Assembly: GCA_037044905.1 (NCBI GenBank) | Contig: JBAOKB010000159.1 | Location: 620,001 to 684,000 of the forward strand | From: Hortaea werneckii | Taxonomy: Eukaryota > Ascomycota > Dothideomycetes > Mycosphaerellales > Teratosphaeriaceae | Direction: 5' to 3' | DNA: 64,000 nucleotides | In this document: positions 44,161-55,235 of the stretch, piece by piece | Numbering within the stretch: the stretch's first letter is position 1 | Layout of the letters: the number at the start of each line of letters is the position of its first letter | Program-made: the position numbers and the translations under genes | The notes under the pieces: generated by a model | The model's input: the letters and a program-made list of their open reading frames with translations, nothing else | What the model was told of the DNA's origin: nothing | Databases searched by the model: none

Positions 44161-44920
44161 ATGGGACGGTGCATCATCAGGGGAACGGGATGATGCGAAG
44201 TTCTGATGGACGGTTTTTTTTTTTTTTTTTTACAAAGTTTTCCTCTCCCTTCTTTATCCCGATCATGGGGAGGGTACAGGCGACTTTGAGATACCATATA
44301 CTGCGCAGAGGACAGAAGTTTCGGATTTTTGTTTTACTTCTTCTTCTTCTTTTTTTTATTAAAGAAAAATCTTTGGTTTTCCCCTGGGAGCGAGAAGAGA
44401 AAGTTGGGAAGGGAGAACAGGGTACTGTGACGAAGGAGCGGGAGGGGAAAGGAGGATGGTCCATGGTAGTGAGGAGCTATCTTGGGGGGGTTTTTTTAAG
44501 GCAGGAACGACAGTTGAGAATGATTGAGAATGTGTCACGAATTAAAGTTGATCTGCGATCTCGGATCGAAGCCCTTTTTTCTTTTTTTTTCTCTTCTTCT
44601 TTTTCTTTCTCTTTGGCGGTTTCTCTCCCTTCTCTTTTATGCTCCTATTAGGGGCTTGAAATCAAGGGGTAAAAAAAAAAAAAAAAAAAGATCGGGTCAT
44701 ACGCACGCTTGTTTATGAGAGCTGGAAAAGAGGGGAAAAGTAACAACCAGAAAAAGGAGAGTGGGTCTCAGGAGCTCCAATGATTTATAATGCCAACGGC
44801 AAAAAAAGAAAAAAGAAAAACAAAAGAAAACAAAAGAAAACAAAACTTCGAGACAATGTCTAAAAAGGAAGAAAAGACGTGAGCTTGCGGAGAAATTAAA
44901 AAAGAAAAAAAAAAATTGGA
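44161..44920. other. Convergent 3' flank with low-complexity tracts
   Basis: Rich in T and A runs, including poly-A 44671-44689 and a T-run at 44214-44230. These fit the 3' ends of SMC4 and prefoldin 6. No ORF is credible. Confidence 0.5.
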
Positions 44921-45664
44921 TTAGCCAGAAGCAGCAGCAGCTTGTTGCTGGATCTGCATCATCTACAACAGGAACAGCGGTTAGCAAAAGATCATCAAAT
45001 CAGGTCGTATAATTCAATGAGAGCCCATCAGGAAGCAAACTTACCTCCATCTTCTTCCCTTCCGTCTTCTCCTGCATGTCTTTGATACTGCCTTCTATCC
45101 GCTTGCTGTAAGAGATCAAGAGTCAGCAACCCATTTCATTTACTGCTTTCCCCCCAATTAAGAGACACGGGTCGCATTGGGCACGGAACCCACGTACATT
45201 TCCTTGTCGATATATTCTAATCGGCCCTCGACGGTGGACTTGGCTTCGGTCGAGTCTTGCTTGAGCAGGACGGGCCCGACGAGCTTGTAGATGTTGGCTT
45301 CCTCGGGCAGGGTTTGGAATTCCTATTTCCATGATGTGTCAGTGGGAGTGACAAGGGATAACCTCTTTTTTGTTTTTCTTTCTTTCTTTTGGACTTCTGC
45401 TTCTTCTTCCATTCTTCCGTCCAATTGAAGCGGAGAATTCGTATAGAAGTAAGACATTGTGGGTCCTTCATACCTTTTGCACGTTCTGGTTCTCCTGCTG
45501 TTGGCTTTCCAGCTTTTGTCGTGCGGAGACGAGGGTAGTGAGTTCTAGATAGACTGATCAATTGCGTGTTGCAGGAGTGTTGGGGTAGGTTGGTGTAGTG
45601 AATTACCGGTTTGGAGGCCTTGATACTGCTCCGAGAGCGCTTGCATCTGCTTCTGAGGGTCCAT
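44921..45664 (-). CDS. YKE2: Prefoldin subunit 6
   Basis: Five exons on the minus strand: 45664-45607, 45544-45474, 45322-45198, 45105-45045 and 44962-44921. All joins are in frame and give 118 aa, the usual size. The chain shows the beta-prefoldin pattern: an N-terminal helix (KQMQALSEQYQGLQTELTTL, then ARQKLESQQQENQNVQKEF), the hairpin segment (EANIYKLVGPVLLKQDSTEA) and a C-terminal helix (LEYIDKEMIKRIEGSIKDMQ). Prefoldin is a cytosolic hexamer that delivers nascent actin and tubulin to the CCT chaperonin. Exons of 42-125 nt separated by four introns make it easy to miss. It is divergent from VPS4. Confidence 0.93.
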
Positions 45665-46141
45665 TTTTTATATGAGCGGTGGGAGGTGGGTAGGAAATGA
45701 GCAATGACTAGGAGAATTCTCTGCTTTCTCTACACTTTATCGGTGTATATAAAGGAAATGTACGCATTCAATATCACCAGTCAATCGCCTGTGAAACGTC
45801 GAATGAAGTTTGTCGTCGTCGTCGATGGTGCCTGAGGTTACGGTGTTTGGACTGTGTTTCCCAGTTCCGCCCCACCCCCACTATGGACTGCAGCGTGGCC
45901 GACCTCCCGCTCCCGCTCCCGCCAAGCATCTTGACGTTACCACCCGCCCGCATAGCAACAACGAGAACATCGCCTTCGACAGTGAACTACTGTGATTACA
46001 TCTTGCCGCCTCGCCCAACTTGCATCTGCATCTCCGCCCTCAACGCCAACCGTCCACTTCAATCGCACCACCTCACATACTCAAGGCGGCCTCAGGCCCC
46101 TCCACTACCTCCACCACCACTACCTCTACCAACAGCCCACC
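45665..46141. promoter_or_regulatory. Shared divergent promoter, prefoldin 6 / VPS4
   Basis: 477 bp between opposing ATGs. A TATATAAA-like element (about 45747-45754) could serve the plus strand; C/A-rich leader sequence precedes VPS4. The VPS4 frame is open upstream to about 45992 without an ATG. Confidence 0.55.
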
Positions 46142-47294
46142 ATGTCCAACACTGACTTCCTCGGCCGGGCGATAGATGTGGTCAAGAAAGCCATCGAGGC
46201 CGACACGGCCGGCGAATACGAGAAAGCCTACCAGCAATACTACCAATCGCTTGAACTCTTCATGCTAGCACTCAAATGGGAGAAGAACCCTAAATCCAAG
46301 GAGATGATCCGGCAGAAGGCCGGTGAGTACATGGAGCGGGCGGAGAAGCTGAAAAACCACCTCGCCGATCAAGATCGATCGAATAAACGGAAACCAGCGG
46401 CGATGGGGTCAAATGGGAAAGCGAGTGGCGGGAAAGGCGGAGATGGGAATGGGAACGAGGACGGAGATGAGGACCCAGAATCCAAAAAGCTCCGCGGGGC
46501 ATTGGCGGGAGCGATTCTACAGGATAAACCGAATATCAAGTGGGAGGACGTAGCAGGATTAGAGAGCGCGAAGGAGGCGCTGAAGGAAGCCGTCATCTTA
46601 CCCATTAAATTCCCCCATCTGTTCACCGGCAAAAGACAACCGTGGAAAGGCATCCTCTTATACGGGCCGCCGGGAACCGGAAAATCCTACCTCGCCAAAG
46701 CCGTCGCGACCGAAGCCAACAGCACCTTCTTCTCCGTCTCCTCCTCCGACCTCGTGAGCAAATGGATGGGCGAGTCGGAAAGGCTAGTGAAACAGCTCTT
46801 CAACCTCGCCCGCGAAAACAAACCCTCCATCATCTTCATCGACGAGATCGACGCCCTGTGCGGGCCCCGCGGCGAAGGCGAATCCGAAGCCTCCCGCCGC
46901 ATCAAGACCGAACTCCTCGTGCAGATGGACGGCGTAGGCCGGGATAGCAAAGGCGTCTTGATCCTCGGCGCGACCAACATCCCCTGGCAACTCGACGCGG
47001 CCATCCGGCGACGATTCCAACGCAGAGTCCACATCTCCCTCCCGGACGTCCAGGCCCGCATGAAGATGTTCGAGCTCGCTGTCGGCAGTACCCCATGTGA
47101 GCTCGGTGGCGAGGACTACCGCACCCTGGCTAAGTTGAGCGAAGGGTATAGCGGCAGCGATATCAGTATTGCTGTGCAGGATGCGCTGATGCAGCCGGTG
47201 AGGAAGATCCAGACCGCGACGCATTATAAAAAGGTAAGCGTTTCCCACTCCTTTTGATTTCCTTTCTCCTCCTTTCCCTTTCCCCCCTCCAACA

Positions 47295-47338
<44 letters not shown>

Positions 47339-47639
47339 CTCTTTTCTCCTTTCGTCCTCTCCTTCTCCCACCATTCAAATCACGTCTCACTAACCCATCT
47401 CGCAAACGCTACAGGTCACAACAGAAGACAACGAAGAAAAACTGACGCCCTGTTCCCCCGGCGACCCGGGCGCGTTGGAGATGAACTGGACACAAGTCGA
47501 GACGGACCAGCTGCTCGAGCCACCTCTACAGGTCAAGGACTTTGTCAAGGCCATCAAGGCCTCCCGCCCTACCGTCAGCGCCGAGGATCTGAAACGGAAT
47601 ACCGAGTGGACGAGTGAGTTTGGGAGCGAGGGGGCTTAA
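46142..47639 (+). CDS. VPS4: ESCRT-associated AAA ATPase Vps4
   Basis: Exons 46142-47233 and 47415-47639 give 438 aa. An N-terminal MIT domain (about 1-80: IDVVKKAIEADTAGEYEKAY, then ALKWEKNPKSKEMIRQK) binds ESCRT-III tails. A Gly/Asp-rich linker follows. The AAA core has Walker A GPPGTGKS (about 175-182), the pore-loop segment KWMGESERLVKQLF, Walker B IIFIDEIDAL (about 230-240), sensor-1 ILGATNIPW and the RRRFQRR arginine finger. The C-terminus (about 385-438) carries the Vps4 helix (VKDFVKAIKASRPTVS, EFGSEGA). Vps4 disassembles ESCRT-III at endosomes for multivesicular body sorting. The intron carries a 29-nt C run. The protein is complete and normal. Confidence 0.96.
47297..47325 (+). repeat. 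Poly-C run, 29 nt, inside the VPS4 intron
   Basis: Uninterrupted C tract between the donor and the acceptor (47414) of the only VPS4 intron, about 90 nt upstream of the acceptor. Confidence 0.9.
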
Positions 47640-48692
47640 GGGTCTTTCTTTCTTCTTCTCTTCTAATCTTCTGTTTCCCTCCAAGGGAAGAGGGAGTGTG
47701 GGGAGTGGGGGGTTCAGGATGCGAGGACGGTGTCGTTGAGGACCGTAGTTTAGGAGATTCGGGCGGGAAGGGGCAGTGCATCTTTTCCTGTCTCTTTTTT
47801 TTTCTTTTTTCTTTTTTTCCCGGCAGCGGAACGAACGAAGGGCAGGCAAAGATGATGATGCAATGGCAAAGGCGTTCTTCCATCTTTTCAGCCGGCGCGG
47901 ATATATGGGTCAAGTAAGATTTTTGCCTGGGTGACGAGTTGGGCTGACGCAGGTTTCTTCTCTCAAGTCATCTTTCTGGGTTGCCTTCATGGCAGGAGAG
48001 AGTTCTCTACCTCACGTGGGACAGGGCGAGTTTCTCTTGAGAATATTATGAGATTTTTTCATGGCATATCACGAATTTTTTTTCTTTCTCATCCTCCGGC
48101 GCCTCTGTATCTGCCCTCTCCTTTCCTACCTCTTTGCTCTTCTTACTCGGCCAATTTTTTTTTTCTGGGCTTCCTGCGTGCCACCATGTACATGAAACGA
48201 GAAGAGGAACGGGGAAGGAGAAAGAAGACCAGTGTAGGGAGGGAGCAAAGAAGAAAAAAAGAAGAATAGGCAAAAGGGCGTGCGTCCCCTTACCCTTAGC
48301 GCTTGACATTTTGCTGAATCATCGAGCAATACAGATTAAGAAAAACTATTTCATAAACCATCATTTTTCTCCAAGAGGGCTGATGCGCTGTGCTCGTAAA
48401 CTCAAAGCAAAGGGGGACCTGCATTTCGAGTACATCACCAAAAGGACCTCCACTAAAGAAAAAAAAAAAAAGAAAAGAAAGGGAGAAAAAAAGGGGCCCA
48501 GAGAGGATTGTTGCGGTCCTGATATCCCCTCTTCCCTCCTCCAGTCTTCTCTCTAACCCCCGACCCTCACGCCCAAGGGAAAAGTCGTACATTCCCCCCA
48601 AATCCGCCTGGTCCTTCCCTCCCTTTCATCCTCCTCCTACCTCGTCATATCCCTCCTTATTCTTTCAGGAAAAAATAAAAATAAAAAGAATT
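47640..48692. other. Convergent intergenic region, low complexity
   Basis: Purine/pyrimidine-biased 3' flanks of VPS4 and the FBXO21-like gene, with T- and A-runs (48150-48160, 48460-48490). No gene seen. Confidence 0.4.
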
Positions 48693-50820
48693 TCAATCAT
48701 CCGGATACTCATCCCGGAGATTACTCACAAACTTCCCCTGGGTTTCATCCCAACGCTTGAAGTACCTCCCCGCGATGCCCATCAGGGCGGGACCAGGTCG
48801 GGAGTGGTCCGGGAGGATATTCTCTTCGGCGACGTAGCGGAGGGATTTATCGTCTGCGCTGTTTATTTTTTGAAAGTTAGATTAAGGGGTCTCTTTTCTG
48901 AAAAGAAGGGCGGGAGGTTGGGGGGGAAAGGGTTCTAAAGAAAAAGAAGGAAGAAAGAAAAACATACACGACATTGAAAAACGGCTGATGTCGTCCCCTC
49001 GGCAGATCATCGACGCGCATCTGTTCGATCCACGCGGGCTCGGCGCCGCACGACGTGTCCCAGCCGATGACGATGCCGGCGTAGCGGTAGCGCTTGTGGC
49101 GGAAATAAGTACCGATTTGCCAGGTGACGACGGCGCTTCTTTTGGCGGCGTTCGCGTCTCGTTGTCCCTCCTCCTGCCGACCTCGTTCGGATCCCGTCGG
49201 GATTGGATCGGGGTTCTGCGCTCCACTGGGGCCAGAAGCAAAAGAAGAAGAAGAAAGGGGTCCACCGGGAGAGGCCGATACATGGTCGGAAGAGGAACTG
49301 TTCTTCTCCAACCCTTCCCCGACATCCCCGTCCACGGGCCCCCGCATCCCAGCCCGACGATAACACGGCGCGCGCGGATTCCGATCCGCCTTCCGGGCCG
49401 TGGTAATCAAATGTAACAGGACATGCCACTCCCTTTGGCCCTCTAGCGGGGGCACGATGCGCTCGATCAGCCCCAGGTCCTCCGGGAAATGCGCCTGGTA
49501 GTGTTCGATGAGGTAGGGGAGGATTTGGCGACGGCGGTGTAGGGCGGAAGCCGCGGAGGACTCGCCCAGGATGAACATCGACCACAGCATGCTGTACCAG
49601 GCTGCGTCGATGTCGGGGACGGGAGGGGAAGTGGAGGGGTTCGGGACGCCGGTGTGGGCCAGGTCGCGCGCTTCGGAGACGGAGTTCATGAGGTTGCGCC
49701 CCGTGCGGAGGGCGATTTCGAGGTTGGAGGTGGCGGCGAGGCAGTGTGGGTGGTGGGATGGCGGGATGCCCATTTGGATTAGGCGGGTGAGGAGGTCGGA
49801 GCGTGGGGTTTCGGTCGAGGAGCGCCAGGGGTCCATGTGCATGATTTCGGTTTCGTCGGGGGGTTGATCGTCGTCGTTGTCCGGGCGGGGTGGATGGGTG
49901 ATAGGACGGGGTTTGCCATCCAAGGTATGGGTGGATGGGGCTTCGATTACGGCGTGTACGTGATGTGGGTAGTTGGATGGGCGGGCATTGACGCCGAGAC
50001 GGCGAGCGACTGCGCAGTAAATGGCGACTGATTGAAGGGGGAGACTGGTATGGGGTTCCTCGAAGAGGGCCATGCTGATGAAGTTGTTGCGCAGGGCGTG
50101 GTAGTTTTCCTCGTTCGGGTTGCCCACCAGCTTCTCCGACCGCAAGTACTTAGCAATCTGTTCAGCCTTCCGCCTGACGCTCAGTTGGTCGAAGTCAGGA
50201 TCACGCAGTCGGATGTTCTCTGCGATCCGATCGAATTCCCTATCAATATCACTTAGGTCCCCTCTTCTCCCCGCCAGCACAAACAAATCATACGCCCCCA
50301 ATACCTCCTCCAAGCGCACCATCTGCTGTCGTTGCAACCGCATCCACTTTTCTACTGCTGTCATGCGGTGGATCGAGCCCAGAATGGCATTAGCATGATA
50401 CCTCCTCGCTAGGACATCTTCAGCGTCGTCGGGCGTGCCGTCTACGATTCCGAGCAGAAGATCTTTGACATCGTATCCCCAATTTGCAATCCTCTCCATG
50501 CGCGCATACCGTTCCTGCTGGGTCCCCAGCAACGCCTCGAACAGGTCGGCGGCTTCGGCATCGGTTCGCCTCCGCTGAGCGAAGAGCTGTCGCCACGGGG
50601 TGTGGGCGGGCGGGACAGAGAGCTTTTCTTTGAGGTCATGATGCGGTTGCCAGTAGCGATATTCGGCGAGGCAGTGGCGACGCCATACTCGGGGTTCGTG
50701 GGCGATCTTGCTGGTGCGGCAACAGGCGAGGGCGAAGTCGGTGGTAGAGGTGGGGGGCAGATAGAGGATGATGGCTTCGAGCAGCTCGTCGGGCAGCTTG
50801 GCGAAGGGAGAGGCGTCCAT
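48693..50820 (-). CDS. FBXO21-like F-box protein (F-box, transglutaminase-like, YccV-like)
   Basis: Exons 50820-48968 and 48858-48693 give 672 aa. An F-box lies at about residues 6-50 (FAKLPDELLEAIILYLPP, then RVWRRHCLAEYRYW). A central region of about 90-430 contains a transglutaminase-like/SirB1-type domain, with VGNPNEENYHALRNNFISM, SVAIYCAVARRLGVNARP and NYPHHVHAVI visible. The C-terminal part (about 590-672) has the YccV-like, hemimethylated-DNA-binding-type fold: IGTYFRHKRYRYAGIVIGWD, then FFNVVADDKSLRYVAEENI. This three-part layout matches FBXO21, an SCF substrate receptor in animals and widespread in fungi; substrate here unknown. A Ser/Gly/Pro-rich linker sits before the last domain. 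The ATG at 50820 directly precedes the F-box. It is divergent from the SEC14-domain gene. Confidence 0.87.
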
Positions 50821-51502
50821 GATGAAGGGTTGCAATCGGCCGCCGGTGATCAACCGGATTGGTAGGTGATGTTATTGTTGAAAGGGCGACTGTCAGTCCG
50901 ATTGATGAATACCTAAATGTATACAACAATTCAAATGACCGATGCCAATAGAACCAAACGCCCGTTATGACGTGGGGATGTCGGATAATCGGGGATCCTT
51001 CGGGCCGGACCCTGAAATGAAGTTCTTCCACGTGAATGGCGAACCCGAATTGTTCAAAACGCTCGCTCACTGTAAATTGGAAGTAATGATGGGAAATATT
51101 CTTTTCAGTGCTTCGGCGTGTAAAACATTGTAAACGCAGCACGGCGTTTACAGTTTTCCTCGGTTCAATGTTGCATAACAACATGATCAGTCAGAGCCGC
51201 TGCGCCCGAGTCTGCGCGGGAACTTGATTGGTCTAGTCGCTCGGCTTGTCTACAGGACCCGTGGACCTCGTACAGTACAGTATGTATGACGCATCCGGGG
51301 AGAGTTGAGGATCCGATCCGAGTCGATCAACGGCGCGCGAGGATGATCCGCTTGAGGAAGGTACATTATCATAATAATAATAATCCCTCTCTACTTCTTA
51401 CAGTAGCTATGGCATAAGTCTGTCTGTCTCGTGCGAGTCTCTTCCCATCCTCCCCAACTTCATCTCCCCCTCGCTCTTCCACACCCCTCTCCCAAGCCCA
51501 CT
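50821..51502. promoter_or_regulatory. Divergent intergenic region, FBXO21-like / SEC14-like
   Basis: 682 bp shared between opposing ATGs, with a C/T-rich stretch (51420-51500) before the SEC14-like ATG and an ATAATAATAATAAT tract near 51370. Confidence 0.5.
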
Positions 51503-54215
51503 ATGAGCTATTCAGCCAATGGCGCGGACCTCCAACGCACCGAATCCTATACAGTAGGTACGCAATCCAATCCGCACAACCGCTCACCTCAAAAATGACT
51601 GAGATCTTCTAGTGGCCTGCCGCCCACGTCGGTCACCTGAACGAGACCCAGCAGACGCAACTTGACAAATTCAGACGCCTCTGCGAATCTAAAGGCTACT
51701 ATACCCCCGCCACCGAAGACCACCCCGCGACCCACGACGACGAGACCCTCCTCCGCTACCTCCGCGCCCGCAAGTTCAATCCCGAACAAGCCTTCGACCA
51801 GCTCAAGGACACGGAAGACTGGCGCAAAGCCAACAACCTCGACAATCTCTACGAAACCATCGACATCGACGAGTACGAGCAGACCCGGCGCCTGTACCCA
51901 CAATGGACCGGCCGGCGCGACAAACGGGGGATCCCCTTCTACGTCTACGAGATCGGACAGGTGGACGCCAAAGCCGTAAGCGCCTATAGCAGCGACCGGG
52001 ACAACAACAACAGCAGCAGCAAAAGCAAACCGTCCACCAACAGCTCAACAACACAAACCCCACGCAAAATGCTCCGCCTCTTCGCCCTATACGAGAACCT
52101 CTGCCGCTTCGTGCTCCCGCTGTGCTCGCTCGTCCCGGATCGCAGCCATAGCGAGACGCCCATCAGCCAGAGCAGCAACGTCGTGGACCTCAGCGGCGTC
52201 GGCCTCACCAAGTTCTGGGCGCTGCGCAACCATATGAGCGATGCGAGTCAGCTGGCCACGGCGCACTACCCGGAGACGTTGGATCGGATCTTTGTCGTCG
52301 GGGCGCCGAGTTTTTTCCCGACTGTCTGGGAGTATGCGAAGAGGTGGTTTGATCCTATTACTGTGGTAAGTTTTTCGGAGTTCCTGTTTTTCGTTTTCTT
52401 TTGGTGGGTTCAGGGTTGGGGTTGCATGCCCTTTGACGGTCCCTTTGACGGGTCGGTTTGTTGGATTGGATTGACATGCACGGATGGAGAGATTCTCGGG
52501 ACGGGAGAGGCTATTTTCCAACTTGCTTCCCTAGAGACGAGCAGTTGGAGAAGAATGGGGAGGGAAAAAAGAAGGCATCAGGGGGCAAGTGTAAGGAAAG
52601 AGTTGGCGGGCTATTTGAGAAAAGGTTTCAATCATGTCTAGAAGCGCCATCGCTAACCCATTGCTTGCCCTCCGGAACAGTCTAAAATCTTCATCCTCTC
52701 CGAAAAGAACATGCGCTCCACGCTCGAGCAATACGTCGACCTTGACAACCTCCCCAAGAAATACGGCGGCAACCTAGATTGGGAATTTGGCGATATGCCT
52801 GCGCTCGATCCCGGGATCGTCAAGGCATTGGATTGGAAGGAGACGATTGAACGGAAGGGTCATAAGACTCTACCGATCGGGCCGATCAGGTGGGAGTATG
52901 AGGATGAAGATGGGAAGAAAGGAGATCTGGTCGCGAAGGCGATCGGGACTGAGAAGGGGAAGCCGAGACGGAACGTCATTGCGGGGTAAGTCTCTCTCTC
53001 CCTCATCACTCTGACACGCCTGCGTCGCGTCCTCCTGGTGAATTGTGGGGAAAAGTTGGAAATGTGAGATCGATCTGAAGACGAAATCACATTGCCAACT
53101 CTTCGACAAAACTGATCAAGCACTCTACACATTTTTTCGAGACAACTACCAAATCAGGAATCCAGTCCACTAACTCGACTCGTTAATCTAGTCTCCATCC
53201 CGAAGCAGGCCTCGCCCGACTCGCTTTAAGTCCAGGCCGCCAATCTGTCCCAGGAACTAAGTCTCAGTCTATCAGTACCGGCAGCGAAGCCAGAGCGGCG
53301 TCAGCGACGGCGGCATCAGTACAATCTTCGACCCCGGCAGCAGCAGCGTCTTCCTCAAACCCCTCCCAAGACCAACAGACGACTACACCTAACAGCACCT
53401 CAGAACCCAAAGGTTCGACCGAAGGGAAGAAGATGAACGCGCCAGCCGATTACATGAACCCCGTCGAAGGCGAGGAAGGAGGAAGCCAGACGAAGAACAC
53501 AAGCACAGCGGGTGAGGGTGAAGGGAAGAACACCTATCTCGACTACAGCGGACTAGGCGCGGGCGCGGGCGCAGCAGCAGCAGCCGGTGGTACCGCAGCA
53601 GGGGCGACGGCAGCCACGGGGACATCGAACCCGACCAGCACCACCAATGAATCCTCGAACCAAACCTCCTCCTCCGCCCCCCAGCAGGAAACCCGCCAAG
53701 GCACCTCCTCCACCCGGTACGCGCAGCAAGACATGACGCACGCGGCGGGCCAGCTGGCGTCCGGGACGCCCGAAACGAAGACGGATTCCCAGGGCGAGAA
53801 GCAGGGGATTATGGAACCGGGCACGGTGGGACAGGCGCCGAAAAAACACCCCATGCGTGATGAGTTGGGGGAGGAGATGAAAGGGCAAGGTGGCGGTGGT
53901 GGGAGTGCCGGGGACAACAACCGAGGAAGTGGGAGTGGAGGGAGCGGAGTCATAGACCAAGCGTCCAATTATGCGAATTCCGCGGTACAGAGCGCGAAGA
54001 GCGGGGCGGGTGCTGTGATGGGCGCTGTGGGGCTCGGTGGAGGAGGTGGAGGGAAGCAGGGCGAGGAAGAGGAGGAGAAGAGACGACAGGAAGAGGCGGA
54101 GAGGGAGAAGGAGAGGAGAAGGGATGATCCCGAGGTGGAGAGGATGGATGGCAGGAATGTGGAGGAGTTTTTGAGGAGTAAGACGGCTAGTGCTGCGGAG
54201 CCTATGAAGAGGTGA
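51503..54215 (+). CDS. SEC14 (CRAL-TRIO) domain phosphoinositide transfer-like protein
   Basis: Four exons: 51503-51553, 51613-52365, 52681-52985 and 53192-54215, total 710 aa. A CRAL-TRIO N-terminal helical part (TQQTQLDKFRRLCESKGYY, then DDETLLRYLRARKFNPEQAF) leads into the lipid-binding SEC14 fold: YEIGQVDAKAV, NVVDLSGVGLTKFWALRNHM, YPETLDRIFVVGAPSFFPTV and FILSEKNMRSTLEQYVD, then LPKKYGGNLDWEFGDMP. Such proteins exchange phosphatidylinositol with another lipid at membranes. A ~30-residue Ser/Asn/Lys insert interrupts the fold near residue 150. The C-terminal ~320 residues are disordered: Ala/Gly-rich, Gln/Ser-rich and ending in a Glu/Arg charged helix. This is much longer than yeast Sec14 (about 300 aa). 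The third intron (206 nt) and second (315 nt) are unusually long here. Confidence 0.88.
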
Positions 54216-55235
54216 GACTGAGAAAAGATGGGGGATGGTGGGACCTGGGAGAAAGGGGACGGGGGATAGGAAGGGAAAAGGGGGAAAGGGTTGAAGTAGA
54301 GGGGATAGAATCGGGAGATTTGGTTTTGATACACGAGCTTCATCATCATTTTCATCATCTTGGTTTTTCTTCGCCTCCTTCTTCTTCTTCTTCTTCTTCT
54401 TCTTCTTCTTCTTCTTCTTCTTCTTCTTCTTCTTCTTCTTCTTCTTCTTCTTCTTCTTCTTCTTCTTCTTCTTCTTCTTCTTCTTCTTCTTCTTCTTCTT
54501 CTTCTTCTTCTTCTTCTTCTTCTTCTTCTTCTTCTTCTTCTTCTTCTTCTTCTTCTTCTTCTAGAGGAAATCAACCGCGAAACTCTTCACCAATACAGCT
54601 CTTCTCTCTCATCCCTTTTCCCGTCCGTGTTAAAACCACAAACTCCCCGTCATCTGATCACGAACCATTGATCGAGTATCAATTCATTTCATTACAGCCG
54701 CCCAAGACAACAAGGAAAAATTACATCCTCTTCGCGATGCTTGCTCAACAAGAAAGGGAGAAAAAGTGAGAAATGCCGAGATTTCGGTAAAAAGCTTCTG
54801 GGCTGTCTTATTTTCTTCCTTGTGTTTTCTAGGTAGGTGGCAGTGCCCCGTTCTTTCTTTTGATGGTAATATCGTACATATATATATCTTTCGTCCGACA
54901 ATCTCGAAGGACAATAGCGGAAGACCAAAGTGTAGGTTCATGAGTAGGTGTAGGGTCGGATGGTGGGTGAGATTTGGCTTTTGGGGAGATAGCGCTCTTC
55001 GTATCCAGCCCTTGTGTTGTTTTGTAACCCTCCTTGCCAATGTCACGCGGAATTACACCCACGAAATACCAGGGGGAAAGGAGCTCCGAACGCCAGTGAC
55101 CCCTACATTTGAACCAACAAAGTCTCCAGCAGCTCATCGCATCTCACAAGCAGGGGGGGTAGCCCAAACGCGACCTCCCCTTTTCCCCCCAAAAATAAAC
55201 AACCTGAAGCGTCAAGATCCTCGCTTCCTCTCCCC
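54216..55235. other. Convergent intergenic region with long TTC array
   Basis: The 3' flanks of the SEC14-like and IMG2 genes. Dominated by the trinucleotide array at 54378-54562; nothing else coding. Confidence 0.5.
54378..54562 (+). repeat. (TTC)n microsatellite, about 61 copies
   Basis: A perfect period-3 array of 185 nt about 165 bp downstream of the SEC14-like stop codon. On the opposite strand it is (GAA)n, the triplet-helix-forming purine sequence. It is open in several frames but codes only for homopolymers and is not a gene. Confidence 0.95.

Noticed and set aside
49124..50256. Plus-strand frames opposite the FBXO21-like gene
   Set aside because: Antisense shadows; the minus strand has the intact, motif-bearing gene.
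54212..54769. Long frames encoding poly-Ser, poly-Leu and poly-Arg
   Set aside because: They are only the TTC/GAA microsatellite read in three frames.
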